64,000 nucleotides of DNA from Microbacterium sp. PM5. Lineage in GTDB: Bacteria; Actinomycetota; Actinomycetes; Actinomycetales; Microbacteriaceae. Made by a program: the position numbers and the translations under genes. Positions 26,263-35,059 of the stretch are shown here, in pieces. The stretch is taken from NCBI RefSeq assembly GCF_003293595.1, contig NZ_CP022162.1, positions 2,018,327-2,082,326 on the forward strand, in the 5' to 3' direction. Under the pieces are notes generated by a model, which saw only the letters and a list, made by a program, of their open reading frames with translations, was not told where the DNA came from and did no database searches. Positions within the stretch are counted from its first letter, which is position 1, and the number at the start of each line of letters is the position of its first letter.

Positions 26263-27323
26263 GCCGGCACTCCCGTCGTCGCAGGCAAGGCCGGGTCGAT
26301 CATCGTCATACCGGCAAGCGTGGCACGGTCGAACGTGGGCAGAAGTGCGGCCGCGTCGGCGAGCGAGATCGTGCGCTCGATGAGCTCCTGCGGGCGCAGA
26401 CGTCCCTCCGCGATGAGCTCGAGCATGGCGGGATAGTCGACCGCGGCCATGCCGTGGCTGCCGAGCAGATCGAGTTCCCACGCGATGACGCGTGCCATCG
26501 GCATCCCCGACAAATCGCTCGCAGACGGCAGCAGCCCTACTTGCACGTGGCGTCCGCGGCGACGCAGGCTCAGCACGGCATCCGCCGAGGTCTGCTCGGC
26601 GCCCACCGCGTCGATCGACACATGTGCGCCTCCCCCGGTGATCCGGCGCACGGCGTCGGGCACGTCGGTCCCGTCGGCGGCGACGACGACGGCATCGGCG
26701 CCGAGAGCGGATGCCGCGTCCAGCGCGGCCCGGTTGCGGTCGACGGCCACGACGTGCGCGCCGAGCGCGCGGGCGATCATGACGACACTGAGTCCCACAC
26801 CGCCGGCACCGACGACCACGACCCACTCGCCCGGCTGCACGCGCGCACGTCCGGTGAGTGCGCGGAAGGCGGTGGCGAAGCGGCAGCCGAGGGAGGCGGC
26901 CGCGGCGAAGGAGACGTCGTCGGGAATGCGCACGAGGTTGGTGTCGGCGGCGTGCAGCGCGACGCGTTCGGCGAACGAGCCCCAGTGCGTGAATCCAGGC
27001 TGCTGCTGGTCGGGGCACACCTGCGCGTCGCCCGCGCGGCACCACTCGCAGGTGCCGCACCCGCAGACGAACGGCACGGTCACCCGGTCGCCGACGGCGA
27101 ACCGCTCGACGCCCGCGCCGGTCTCGACGATCACTCCGGCGAGCTCATGGCCCGGAACATGCGGTACGGCGATGTCGTCGTGGCCCACCCATGCGTGCCA
27201 GTCGCTGCGGCACAGGCCGGTCGCCCGCACCTCCACGACCACGCCGCCGGCGGGCGCGACCGGGTCGTGGACCTCGCGCACCTCCAACGGTTCGCCCACG
27301 GCATCCATCACCACTGCACGCAT
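26259..27323 (-). CDS. Zinc-dependent alcohol dehydrogenase
   Basis: 354 residues, MDR superfamily. Catalytic zinc ligands in GLCRSDWHAW and PGHELAG; the structural zinc site is intact (CGCGTCEWCRAGDAQVCP). The Rossmann motif is VVVVGAGGVGLSVV. ATG 27323 is preceded by GAAAGGG; a GTG two codons upstream is also in frame. First gene of a two-gene unit with a small membrane protein. Substrate not predictable. Confidence 0.92.
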   Translation of the reverse strand: MRAVVMDAVGEPLEVREVHDPVAPAGGVVVEVRATGLCRSDWHAWVGHDDIAVPHVPGHELAGVIVETGAGVERFAVGDRVTVPFVCGCGTCEWCRAGDAQVCPDQQQPGFTHWGSFAERVALHAADTNLVRIPDDVSFAAAASLGCRFATAFRALTGRARVQPGEWVVVVGAGGVGLSVVMIARALGAHVVAVDRNRAALDAASALGADAVVVAADGTDVPDAVRRITGGGAHVSIDAVGAEQTSADAVLSLRRRGRHVQVGLLPSASDLSGMPMARVIAWELDLLGSHGMAAVDYPAMLELIAEGRLRPQELIERTISLADAAALLPTFDRATLAGMTMIDPALPATTGVPA

Positions 27324-27417
27324 CCGCACCCTTTCGTCCCCTTCACGCTAGCCGGTGGCTGATGTAGCGTCGGTCCCAGCGCACGCAAGATGCACGATCG
27401 CGAAAGGAAGGCCGCAG

Positions 27418-27543
27418 ATGCACGATCGCCACTCCGATCCCACCCCCGGCCGCAACACCTTCCTCCGAGCGACAACGAGGTTCTTCGGACGTCTCGCCGA
27501 TATCTGCGGATCGCTCGCACGATCGCTCTCCGGCCGCTACTGA
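27418..27543 (+). CDS. Possible 41-residue amphipathic peptide
   Basis: ATG 27418 follows GGAAGG by a good spacing and opens 41 codons ending at 27543. The middle (NTFLRATTRFFGRLADICGS) would form a cationic amphipathic helix with one cysteine. A 13-bp direct repeat (ATGCACGATCGC region at 27390 and 27418) surrounds the ribosome site. The last bases overlap the stop of the convergent gene. No homologue recognised; it may be spurious. Confidence 0.35.
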   Translation: MHDRHSDPTPGRNTFLRATTRFFGRLADICGSLARSLSGRY

Positions 27544-28682
27544 CCCACAGGCGTTGTCACCGGCGGCACGACAGCCGGCACGGGCGCAGCGTGTGTCGCG
27601 GCATCCGCATACGCACGCGACTGCCGCACGAACAGCATGAGCCACGCGAACAGCAGGCCGGCGATGATGAACTCCGACCCGGTGAGGTTGTAGTAGTCGA
27701 TCGGCACCCACAGGGCGACGGCGACGACGATGCCGATCACGACGAGCACCGAGAAGACCGCGATGTCGCGGCCGATTCCGGGAACGAGCGTCAGCAGGCA
27801 TCCGACGAGCACGCCGAAGACGACGACCATTCCGGATGCCGCGCCCACGTGCACCGGAAAGGCGACGGCGTCCGGTACGAACCCGGCGACCATCAGGCAC
27901 AGACCGATCACCGCGAGCAGCCAGGCGAACAGGCGGGCACGGCGCTGGGCGGTGTCGACGTGCGCGCGCAGACCCACTTCGAGGTCATGGGCGACGAAGT
28001 TCGCCAGCGCGGTGATGACCGCGCCGGTCGTGATCAGGGAGAGGTTGAACTGGTAGCCGGCGTATCCCGACTCGTTGCCCAGTTCGGAGAAGTGGAACCG
28101 CCACCAATCGCCCTGTGAGGCGCTGACCATGCTCGCGAGCGTGCCGATGAACAGCACCAGGGTGGCCAGGGACGCGACGGCTGTCGAGGTGACCCGCGCG
28201 CCCGAGGCCGACGCCACGTAAGTCATCGTGCCGGCGGCGGCGGCAACCAGCGCCGCAGCACCGAACGGGTCGATCGTGAGTCCACGGAACCCCAGCTGGA
28301 ACAGTTCCGCCACGGCCACGACGACGAGGGCCGCCAGCATCATCATCGCCGCCGACAGCGCGATGAGGTCGGTCACGCGTTTGGCGCGCGGCAGGCTGTC
28401 ACGCCACGCAAGGTAACCGCGGCGCCGTTCCAGGGCGAAGGAGACCGCGAAGGCCGGACCGGCGGCGATCGCCGCGAGCAGCGCGGCCAGGCTCCCGACC
28501 GACTCGCCGCCGCCGAGCGGCATCCGCGCCCCGCCCATGACGACCACGGTGACGGCGGCGGCGACGAGCGCGGCACCCAGCGCCCAGCGCGTCGCGCGGG
28601 ACTCGACGTTCGGCGAGAAGCGGGGCGTCTCGGATGCCGCGTGGTGCACCCACCGGGCGGGGGACGGGCGCCATCTGCTCAC
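27537..28682 (-). CDS. Multi-pass membrane protein of unknown function (DUF998-like)
   Basis: 381 residues with about ten hydrophobic helices and an Ala/Pro-rich C-terminal tail. Loop motifs such as GDWWRFHFSELGNESGYAGY between helices recall DUF998-type proteins, tentatively. The GTG start at 28682 follows TAAGCT by 6 nt, a leaderless arrangement. No partner gene is adjacent. Confidence 0.75.
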   Translation of the reverse strand: MSRWRPSPARWVHHAASETPRFSPNVESRATRWALGAALVAAAVTVVVMGGARMPLGGGESVGSLAALLAAIAAGPAFAVSFALERRRGYLAWRDSLPRAKRVTDLIALSAAMMMLAALVVVAVAELFQLGFRGLTIDPFGAAALVAAAAGTMTYVASASGARVTSTAVASLATLVLFIGTLASMVSASQGDWWRFHFSELGNESGYAGYQFNLSLITTGAVITALANFVAHDLEVGLRAHVDTAQRRARLFAWLLAVIGLCLMVAGFVPDAVAFPVHVGAASGMVVVFGVLVGCLLTLVPGIGRDIAVFSVLVVIGIVVAVALWVPIDYYNLTGSEFIIAGLLFAWLMLFVRQSRAYADAATHAAPVPAVVPPVTTPVGQ

Positions 28683-28702
28683 GTACCGAGCTTACTTTCG
28701 GC

Positions 28703-28736
28703 CTGCTCCTGACCGGTCGACTTCGGTCAGGAGCAG
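28703..28736. terminator. Strong 12-bp perfect hairpin
   Basis: CTGCTCCTGACC (28703-28714) pairs perfectly with GGTCAGGAGCAG (28725-28736) around a 10-nt loop. It lies upstream of the membrane-protein gene and about 230 bp past the sigma-factor stop, so it may end that transcript. The rest of 28737-28966 holds a 48-codon open frame (ATG 28802) without ribosome site or similarity; I do not call it. Confidence 0.6.
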
Positions 28737-28966
28737 CGGGCACGCGGGCGGGTGGACATCACCGCTTCCGCGAGCCGCGCCGCCGACTGCATGCTCGCGG
28801 CATGGCTGGTTGGAACCGAGCACCGATCCGCGCCAGAGTCCGGGAGATCTGCATCTTCGAGATCGGACCTCGCGGTGGCAGCTACCCCAAGTCGGCACTG
28901 TCCATCATGTCCGCGCCTGGCAATGACAAGCGAAACGACGCGGCGTAGCAACACGCCTTCGTCGTC

Positions 28967-29482
28967 TTACTCGGTGTTGGCGGCCTCCTTCTGGGCGATG
29001 AGGTGGGCGCGGAGAGTCGCTCGTGCGCGGTGGTAGCGACTGCGGGTAGTGCCTTCTTTCAACCCCATGATGCGACCGGCGTCGGCAAGGGTGAAGCCTT
29101 CCCAGTGCACGAGCCCGATGATGTCGCGGTCGATCTGGTCCAGCCGTACCAGCGCCTGGCGGAGGTCGAGGTGGTCATCCGTGGTAAAGCCGGGGTGCTC
29201 GGTGACGGCGAGCATGCTGCGGAGCCGATCGGCGAGGGCGTGCTTCCTGCCGAGGGTGCGGTAGTGGTGGTAGAGCATTTTGCGGGCGATGCCGAACATC
29301 CAGGGCCTGACGTCTTCGTCTCGGGTGGGTAGCGCTCCGGATTTTCTCCAGAGCACGGTGAGCACCTCGGAGAGCAGGTCAGCGGCGTCTTCGGCGGGAT
29401 CAACTCGTCGGGTGAGGTAGGCGAGGATGTCGGCGGCGTTGTCGTTGACCGCGGCGATGACGCGGTCCCGGTCGCGGGTCAT
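28967..29482 (-). CDS. ECF-type RNA polymerase sigma factor
   Basis: 171 residues with region 2 (DLLSEVLTVLWRKSG ... PWMFGIARKMLYHHYR) and region 4 helix-turn-helix (TLADAGRIMGLKEGTTRSRY). Directs polymerase to a stress or surface regulon. ATG 29482 overlaps the stop of the upstream membrane protein by four bases (ATGA). The order is unusual: the candidate anti-sigma gene comes first. GC content and codon choice look lower than in neighbours. Confidence 0.93.
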   Translation of the reverse strand: MTRDRDRVIAAVNDNAADILAYLTRRVDPAEDAADLLSEVLTVLWRKSGALPTRDEDVRPWMFGIARKMLYHHYRTLGRKHALADRLRSMLAVTEHPGFTTDDHLDLRQALVRLDQIDRDIIGLVHWEGFTLADAGRIMGLKEGTTRSRYHRARATLRAHLIAQKEAANTE

Positions 29483-30078
29483 GATGCGGGCGCGCAGGTC
29501 ATGCCCCACGCGTCCACTGCTCGAGCGTCGGAAGCAGCGTTCTCATCCATCCAGCCGATGCCGGGGAAGGTCTGTTCTGCGAACGCGTGAACGACCGGAA
29601 CCAGAGCGCCGGAAACCCGTTCTTCCCCGTCAGGGTCGTCGGTGCCGGTGCCGGCCGGGGCGGCGTCGTAGAGGTCTTGTCCGAGGCCGCCCCAGTCGTG
29701 GGCGGTGATCGCGGCGTCGAGGGTTGTGGCGTCGCCGGTGGCGGGGTGACGTAGTTCGATCCAGACCCGGCATTGCTCGGTGTGTCCGGTGGGGGTGGTC
29801 CAGGTGACAGGGATGGGTTGGGTGTTACGGATGTTCTGGGCGGGCATGCTCACTCGCGCCCAGTGCGACATCGCGACCACCGCAGTACTGGCCCCGGCGG
29901 TCAACGCGATCCCTCCCGCCAAGACAACTGGCAGCACCCAGGGCGCGCGCGGCGCCCGGCCTTTCCGCAACCGGGGTGGCATGGTGTTTCGGGCGATGTG
30001 TCCAGCCTCGGCTTCGACCGCGGACGGCAGGCGGTCAGCCATCCGGTCCAGTCGGATGTTCAGTTCGTCGTCGGTCAT
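29479..30078 (-). CDS. Single-pass membrane protein, candidate anti-sigma factor
   Basis: 199 residues: a charged cytoplasmic N-terminus (MTDDELNIRLDRMADRLPSA), one membrane helix (about residues 47-70) and an extracellular domain of about 130 residues with two cysteines. This layout and the overlap with the sigma gene suggest a membrane-bound anti-sigma factor sensing an outside signal; no zinc anti-sigma HxxxCxxC motif is present, so this rests on context. GGAGG precedes ATG 30078. Confidence 0.7.
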   Translation of the reverse strand: MTDDELNIRLDRMADRLPSAVEAEAGHIARNTMPPRLRKGRAPRAPWVLPVVLAGGIALTAGASTAVVAMSHWARVSMPAQNIRNTQPIPVTWTTPTGHTEQCRVWIELRHPATGDATTLDAAITAHDWGGLGQDLYDAAPAGTGTDDPDGEERVSGALVPVVHAFAEQTFPGIGWMDENAASDARAVDAWGMTCAPAS

Positions 30079-30256
30079 TGGTGCCTCCAGCCTCTCACCG
30101 GAGACATGCCCGGAACGGGCCCAACCGTTGCAGACCCGTTCCGGAATCTTTCCGCGGAACGTCGCCGTCCCGCCGCTCGGACTCATACCTAGCTCCTTCG
30201 GGATCTCTCGGCCCGGACGAACATCACAGGTGCGCCTTGCCGCAACTGCGCGTCGT

Positions 30257-30286
30257 CTGACTATGGGGAGTGCTGCCCATAGTCAG
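30257..30286. promoter_or_regulatory. 11-bp perfect inverted repeat upstream of secreted protein gene
   Basis: CTGACTATGGG (30257-30267) pairs with CCCATAGTCAG (30276-30286) around 8 nt, in the 311-bp divergent gap between the sigma operon and the secreted peptidoglycan-binding gene. It could be an operator or a transcript hairpin. The rest of the gap shows only an AAAGG ribosome site before 30390. Confidence 0.45.
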
Positions 30287-30389
30287 GGCGGCGTGGCTGT
30301 GACTAGCTTCGGAGAATCGACCCCCGGGAAGCCTCGATCGCAGACCCGCAGGGACGTCGCCTCCTGCCCGCACGTCACGAAAGGCACTC

Positions 30390-30797
30390 ATGAAGCTCTG
30401 GTCCACCTCGTCTGCTCGCTCCCTCGCCGCTCTCACAGCCGTGGCCGCCGTTGCGCTCGGTTCCTTCGTCGGGTCGTCCCCCGCGATGGCAGCGGGAACG
30501 TGCCGGTCCTACAACTACTCCTACGGGGGCAACGGCAACTGCGTGAGCTACATCCAGACTCTCGCGAACCACAAACTCCCTACCATCGCCGGTTATCGCA
30601 TCGCCGTGGATGGCCAGTACGGCGCCGCCACCCGCACGGCGATCATCCGTATTCAGCAAAGGTGGGGTCTGGCCGCAGACGGAATCGTCGGCCCCAACAC
30701 CTGGGCGGCACTGTGCTCAGCAGGAACGGTTTCCAACTACGCCGGCGAGTCCTTCACCGCTGCAGAATGGAACGCCTACCGCGCTGCGGGATGCTGA
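30390..30797 (+). CDS. Secreted peptidoglycan-binding domain protein
   Basis: 135 residues: Sec signal peptide cleaved near SPAMA/AGTC (about residue 35), then a PG_binding_1 domain (YIQTLANHKL ... VDGQYGAATRTAII ... GLAADGIVGPNTWAALC). Three or four cysteines suggest disulphides. No catalytic domain is attached, so it probably binds cell wall or helps another protein do so. Divergent from the sigma/membrane protein pair and possibly part of its regulon (inference). The CGAAAGGCACTC ribosome site precedes ATG 30390. Confidence 0.85.
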   Translation: MKLWSTSSARSLAALTAVAAVALGSFVGSSPAMAAGTCRSYNYSYGGNGNCVSYIQTLANHKLPTIAGYRIAVDGQYGAATRTAIIRIQQRWGLAADGIVGPNTWAALCSAGTVSNYAGESFTAAEWNAYRAAGC

Positions 30798-30859
30798 CGC
30801 GACTGTCTCGCAATACTCAGACGTCCGAGCGTGGATCGGCTGCCGGAGCAATGCGGCCG

Positions 30860-31429
30860 TCAGTCGCGAACGACGCGGTAGCGCAGCGACTGAATCCCCC
30901 GCGCCCACCGATGCGTCGACACCAGCTCAAGCGTCGTAGGGCCTACTCCGGGCGGGTAGAACGGGGTGCCACCACCGAGGAGGATCGGATACACGACGCT
31001 GCGGTACTCGTCGACGAGTCCCGCCGCGGCGAGGGTCGCCGCGAGAGTCGCTCCTCCGACCGCGACCTCTGCGACCGCGTCGTCGTCGCGCAGGCGCGCG
31101 ATCTCCTCCACGAGATCGCCCTGCAGCAACCTGGTGTTCTGCCCGGGCGCGGCATCCAGCGCCGACGAGACGACGATCTTCGGCAGCGCTTTCCATACCT
31201 CGGCGAACTCGCGCTCAAGCGGCTCGAAGGTGGGCTCGACGTCGGGATCCTCCCAGTACCGCATCGTCTCGTAGAGGCGCCGGCCCAAGAAGTGGGCACT
31301 GAGACCACGCACCTCCTCGAGGGCGGCACGGAAGATGTGCTCGTCGGGCGCACCCCAGTCGAAGCGCCCCTCGGCATCCGTGATGTAGCCATCCAGGGAA
31401 TGCGACATCGAGAGGATGATCCGGCCCAC
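30860..31429 (-). CDS. RibD C-terminal/dihydrofolate reductase-like protein
   Basis: 189 residues of the RibD_C fold: MGRIILSMSHSLDGYITD at the N-terminus, FLGRRLYETMRYW in the middle, VAVGGATLAATL for the NADPH-binding loop and PILLGGGTPFYP near the end. Such stand-alone proteins are probable NADPH-dependent reductases of unknown substrate; this is not true DHFR. AAGGAG precedes the GTG start at 31429. Confidence 0.9.
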   Translation of the reverse strand: MGRIILSMSHSLDGYITDAEGRFDWGAPDEHIFRAALEEVRGLSAHFLGRRLYETMRYWEDPDVEPTFEPLEREFAEVWKALPKIVVSSALDAAPGQNTRLLQGDLVEEIARLRDDDAVAEVAVGGATLAATLAAAGLVDEYRSVVYPILLGGGTPFYPPGVGPTTLELVSTHRWARGIQSLRYRVVRD

Positions 31430-31506
31430 GTTCCGCTCCTTCGCGTCGGTGCTGTGCGCTCGACGCTACCCCGGCCGGCGGCCCGGCGACAGCGGGTCGC
31501 TCGGCG

Positions 31507-32778
31507 TCAGCGGGATGCCGCGCTCAGCACGCCCCCGTTCGATGCCCGGGGCACGAGGCGCTCCAGCTGGGTCACGTGGCGCGGCTCGAGCTCGGCGAGG
31601 GTCGAGACGCCCAGGAGCTTCATCGTGCGCTCGATCTCGGTGCGGAGGATCTCGATCGTGCGGTCGACGCCCTGGCGTCCGCCGGCCATCAGGCCGTACA
31701 GGTAGGCGCGCCCGATCAACGTGAACTTCGCCCCCATCGCCACGGCGGCGACGATGTCGGCGCCGTTCATGATGCCGGTGTCGATCATGACCGTGGCGTC
31801 CTTGCCGACCTCGCGCACGACCTCGGGCAGCAGGTGGAACGGGATGGGAGCGCGGTCGAGCTGCCGACCGCCGTGGTTGGAGAGGATGATGCCGTCGACG
31901 CCGCGATCGATCAATCGCTTGGAGTCCTCGACGTTCTGCACGCCCTTGACGACGATCTTGCCGGGCCAGAGGCTGCGGATGACGTCGAGGTCGTCGTAGC
32001 TGATGGTCGGATCCATCGCCGCGTTCAGCAGTTCGCCGACCGTGCCGCCCGTGGTCGACAGCGACGCGAACTCGAGCTTGGGTGTCGTCAGGAAGTCGAT
32101 CCACCACCAGGGCCGCGGGATGGCGTTGATGATGGTGCCGACGGTCAGCTGCGGAGGGATCGAGAAGCCGTTGCGCTTGTCGCGCAGGCGCGCCCCTGCG
32201 ACCGGGGTGTCGACGGTGAACTGCAGGGTGTCGAAGCCCGCCGCCGCCGCGCGCTTCACGAGTCCGTAGGAGATCTCGCGCTCACGCATGACGTACAGCT
32301 GGAACCAGTTGCGCCCGTGCGGGTTCGCCGCCTTCACGTCTTCGATCGAGGTCGTACCGAGCGTCGAGAGGGTGAACGGGATGCCGGCGGCGCCGGCGGC
32401 GCCGGCGCCGGCCGTCTCGCCTTCGGTCTGCATGAGCCGCGTGAAACCGGTCGGCGCGATGCCGAAGGGCAGCGCCGAGGGGCCGCCGAGGATCTCGGTC
32501 GACATGTCGACCTCTGCGGCCGGACGCAGGATGTCGGGATGGAACTCGATGTCCTGGAAGGCCTGGCGGGCGCGGGCGAGCGAAAGCTCCCCCTCCGCCG
32601 CACCATCGGTGTAGTCGAACGCGGCTTTCGGGGTGCGCCGCTTGGCGATGACGCGGAGGTCGGCGATCGTGAGCGCAGCGTCCAATCGCCTCTTGCGGGC
32701 ATCGAGTTCGGGCTTCTTGAACTGCATGAGCTCCAGGAGCTCGCCGGGCTTGGGCAGCTGACGCTTCACGGGTGACAT
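31507..32778 (-). CDS. lldD: FMN-dependent L-lactate dehydrogenase (LldD-like alpha-hydroxy acid oxidase)
   Basis: 423 residues of the FMN-dependent alpha-hydroxy-acid dehydrogenase family: [22 protein letters not shown], the [13 protein letters not shown] loop and the catalytic histidine in [13 protein letters not shown], followed by [16 protein letters not shown]. Oxidises L-lactate (or a close 2-hydroxy acid) to pyruvate, passing electrons to quinone. It is 25-40 residues longer than E. coli LldD at the N-terminus. Divergent from a FadR-type regulator with an operator between, the standard lactate-locus layout. Confidence 0.9.
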   Translation of the reverse strand: MSPVKRQLPKPGELLELMQFKKPELDARKRRLDAALTIADLRVIAKRRTPKAAFDYTDGAAEGELSLARARQAFQDIEFHPDILRPAAEVDMSTEILGGPSALPFGIAPTGFTRLMQTEGETAGAGAAGAAGIPFTLSTLGTTSIEDVKAANPHGRNWFQLYVMREREISYGLVKRAAAAGFDTLQFTVDTPVAGARLRDKRNGFSIPPQLTVGTIINAIPRPWWWIDFLTTPKLEFASLSTTGGTVGELLNAAMDPTISYDDLDVIRSLWPGKIVVKGVQNVEDSKRLIDRGVDGIILSNHGGRQLDRAPIPFHLLPEVVREVGKDATVMIDTGIMNGADIVAAVAMGAKFTLIGRAYLYGLMAGGRQGVDRTIEILRTEIERTMKLLGVSTLAELEPRHVTQLERLVPRASNGGVLSAASR

Positions 32779-32817
32779 GGCGGGCCTTTCAGAAGATGCG
32801 ACGATGCACGGCCATTG

Positions 32818-32832
32818 AGAGGTCTGACCTCT
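32818..32832. promoter_or_regulatory. FadR/LldR-type operator
   Basis: AGAGGTC-T-GACCTCT is a perfect 7-bp dyad containing the GGTCnGACC core typical of FadR-subfamily GntR regulators. It lies 40 bp upstream of the lldD-like ATG and 61 bp upstream of the regulator gene, so it likely controls both. Confidence 0.7.
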
Positions 32833-32892
32833 AGCGCACGCTATTCGAGCGGCCCTAGGCTGTCAAGCGGAAGCGAAAGGCGGTGACGGACG

Positions 32893-33663
32893 ATGACGGA
32901 CCGACCCACCACGCTCCCGACCGGCTCCGCACCGCTCTGGCAGCCGGTGAAGAAGGCACGCGCCCACGAGCTCGTCATCGAAGCCATCGAAGACCGGATT
33001 CTCTCTGGAACCCTTCAAGTCGGCGATGCGTTGCCGCCGGAGCGGGAGCTCGCCTCCTGCCTGGAAGTCAGCCGGGCCGGCGTGCGAGAAGCCGTTCGCG
33101 TGCTCGAGGCTCAGGGCGTGCTGCGTTCACAGCCCGGGGCGGGCGCCGCTGCGGGGACATTCGTGGCGGCGCTGCCCCGCGATGCACTCACCCGCTTCCT
33201 GCGTCTGCATGTCGCACTGTCGAACTTCACGATTCAGGACGTGACCGACGCGCGTGTGGTGCTCGAGCGCGCCAGCGCGGCATCCGCTGCGCGCCACCTC
33301 GACGACATAGCGCGATCGCAGATGGTCGACGCGCTCGACCGCATGGATCAGCCGCATTCCTCGCGCGACTCGTTCAATGAGGCCGACACGCAGTTTCACC
33401 TCGCGATCGCCGAAGCCTCGGGCAGCGCGTTGTCCGCGGCGCTGACCGCCGCGATCCGCAGTGCGATGAAGGTGCCGATCCTGCGCGCCGCCGAACGCAC
33501 CGAAGAATGGCCCGAAGAATCGGATCGCCTCCGGCGGGAACACCGCGCGATCTTCGCGGCCATCGACGGCGGAGATCCCGATCGCGCGGCCGACCTCGCC
33601 GAAGCACACATCCGGCGCGCGGCATCCGTGCTGTTCGGGTTGCCCGCCGCACCCGCGCAATAG
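32893..33663 (+). CDS. FadR-subfamily GntR regulator (probable lactate regulator)
   Basis: 256 residues: GntR winged helix (HELVIEAIEDRILSGTLQVG, PPERELASCLEVSRAGVREA) and an FCD all-helical effector domain with metal/ligand residues (DTQFHLAIAEASG and EHRAIFAAIDGGD). By context it senses lactate and represses the divergent lldD-like gene through the operator at 32818-32832. GAAAGG and GTGACGG precede ATG 32893. Confidence 0.9.
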   Translation: MTDRPTTLPTGSAPLWQPVKKARAHELVIEAIEDRILSGTLQVGDALPPERELASCLEVSRAGVREAVRVLEAQGVLRSQPGAGAAAGTFVAALPRDALTRFLRLHVALSNFTIQDVTDARVVLERASAASAARHLDDIARSQMVDALDRMDQPHSSRDSFNEADTQFHLAIAEASGSALSAALTAAIRSAMKVPILRAAERTEEWPEESDRLRREHRAIFAAIDGGDPDRAADLAEAHIRRAASVLFGLPAAPAQ

Positions 33664-33664
33664 A

Positions 33665-34297
33665 TCAGCCGACGACGGCATCCGCCGCGTGCGCGGTGCG
33701 GATGCCGCGATCCGGCCGCACCCCAACGGCGATGAGCCAGACGGCGAACCAGATCTCGAAGCCGAAGACGGGCACCGCCGCGATCGCTGCGACGACGCCG
33801 TTCAGAGGGATGGCTCCGGCCAGTTGCAGCCCGTTGCTGACGAGCACGACCACGCCGCCCGCCATCCCCAGCGCGGCGAGCGCGCGGGGTACGGCTCGCG
33901 CATCCCACAGCAGCCAGCCGAGGATCACCGTGTTGACGCTGATGACGAGGCCCTGTCCGAGCAGGAAGGCGGCGGTGTGCATGGCCGCGGATGCGCCGTC
34001 GACCGTCGTGCCGGCCAGCGCCGCTGCGAGCATAGGGAGCGCGCCGGCGACGATGACGGCCGCTTCGAGGGTACGCAGCAAGGCGAAGCTCGCCGCTCGG
34101 GCAGGACCGTGCGCCTGCAGCAGCACCCAGAGCAGTACGCCGGTGCCGAGGCAGCCGAGTGCGAGCACGAACTCCAGGGCGACACCGGCGCGGACGACAC
34201 CTCCGCCGTAGGCGATCACGGCGGTGACCGACGTGACGTGCGTGACGAGATAGAGGATGCCGGCGAGTTGCGACTGACGGCGGACGAGCTGAGACAC
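33665..34297 (-). CDS. DUF4386-like membrane protein
   Basis: 210 residues, about six helices, with the family-like start QLVRRQSQLAGILYLVTHVT and a central GLVISVNTVILGWLLWDARAVP. DUF4386 proteins have no known function. The GTG start at 34297 has GGAAGG upstream; an upstream ATG would give a poor leader. Divergent from a TetR gene with a twin operator between, so TetR probably represses it. Confidence 0.78.
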   Translation of the reverse strand: MSQLVRRQSQLAGILYLVTHVTSVTAVIAYGGGVVRAGVALEFVLALGCLGTGVLLWVLLQAHGPARAASFALLRTLEAAVIVAGALPMLAAALAGTTVDGASAAMHTAAFLLGQGLVISVNTVILGWLLWDARAVPRALAALGMAGGVVVLVSNGLQLAGAIPLNGVVAAIAAVPVFGFEIWFAVWLIAVGVRPDRGIRTAHAADAVVG

Positions 34298-34316
34298 GGT
34301 GTTCCTTCCACGTTCG

Positions 34317-34365
34317 GTATACGGCGTAAACCAGTTCGCACACACACTAGGTGTACGGTGTATAC
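34317..34365. promoter_or_regulatory. Two inverted TetR-type half-operators
   Basis: GTATACGGCGTAAAC (34317-34331) and, on the other strand, GTATACACCGTACAC (34351-34365) match at 12 of 15 positions. The second overlaps the TACGGT -10 of the tetR-type gene and abuts its GTG; the first lies 20 bp upstream of the DUF4386-like start. This fits autoregulation plus repression of the divergent gene. Confidence 0.65.
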
Positions 34366-35049
34366 GTGTCAACCGTGCGTCCACACCTCGACCTGGAGCG
34401 CATCATCGACGCCGCGATCGCCATCGCCGACGAGAGCGGCCTCGACGCGGCGAGCATGCGTGCGGTCGCAGAGCGCCTGGGCGTGACACCGATGGCGCTG
34501 TACAAGCACCTGGCCGATCGTGCCGCCCTGGTAGATGCGATGCTCGACCGCGTCCTTGCCGACGTCGCTCGCCCCGCGCCCACCGCCTCGTGGGACGACG
34601 CCGTGCGCTCGCGGATCATGGCAACGCGCGCAGCCCTGTCGTCGCACGCCTGGACCCGACAGGCGATCGAGACGCGCGAGCACGCCACGCCTCGCGTTCT
34701 CGCGCACATGGACGCACTCATGGCCGACATGTTCGCGGGTGGGCTGTCAGCCGATCTCGTGCATCACGCGATGCACGCATTGAGCACCCGCATGTGGGGC
34801 TTCACCCGCGACGTGCTGCCCACACCGGTGCCCCCCGACGATCCCCGGGAGCGCGCCGCCGCGATGGCCGCGTTCGCGACGACCTACCCGGCGATCATCC
34901 GCATGGCCACGACCGCGCCGCACGCCGGGCAGGCCTGCGACGACGACGCGGAGTTCGCCTTCGCCCTCGACCTGCTGCTCGACGGCATCCAACGTCGACA
35001 CGAGCAGTCGTGGACGTCGACCGAAGCCGGTGACGCACCCCGCCGGTAA
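34366..35049 (+). CDS. TetR family transcriptional regulator
   Basis: 227 residues with an N-terminal TetR helix-turn-helix (DAAIAIADESGLDAASMRAV, AERLGVTPMALYKHLADRAA) and a TetR_C-like ligand domain. GTG 34366 is preferred over the in-frame GTG 34351 because it follows TACGGT by 6 nt (leaderless) and lies just after the operator. Probably controls the divergent membrane protein; ligand unknown. Confidence 0.9.
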   Translation: MSTVRPHLDLERIIDAAIAIADESGLDAASMRAVAERLGVTPMALYKHLADRAALVDAMLDRVLADVARPAPTASWDDAVRSRIMATRAALSSHAWTRQAIETREHATPRVLAHMDALMADMFAGGLSADLVHHAMHALSTRMWGFTRDVLPTPVPPDDPRERAAAMAAFATTYPAIIRMATTAPHAGQACDDDAEFAFALDLLLDGIQRRHEQSWTSTEAGDAPRR

Positions 35050-35059
35050 CGTGGAGGGA

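Noticed and set aside
28802..28948. 48-codon open frame between the membrane-protein gene and the sigma gene
   Set aside because: No ribosome site, no leaderless promoter pattern, no recognisable motif.
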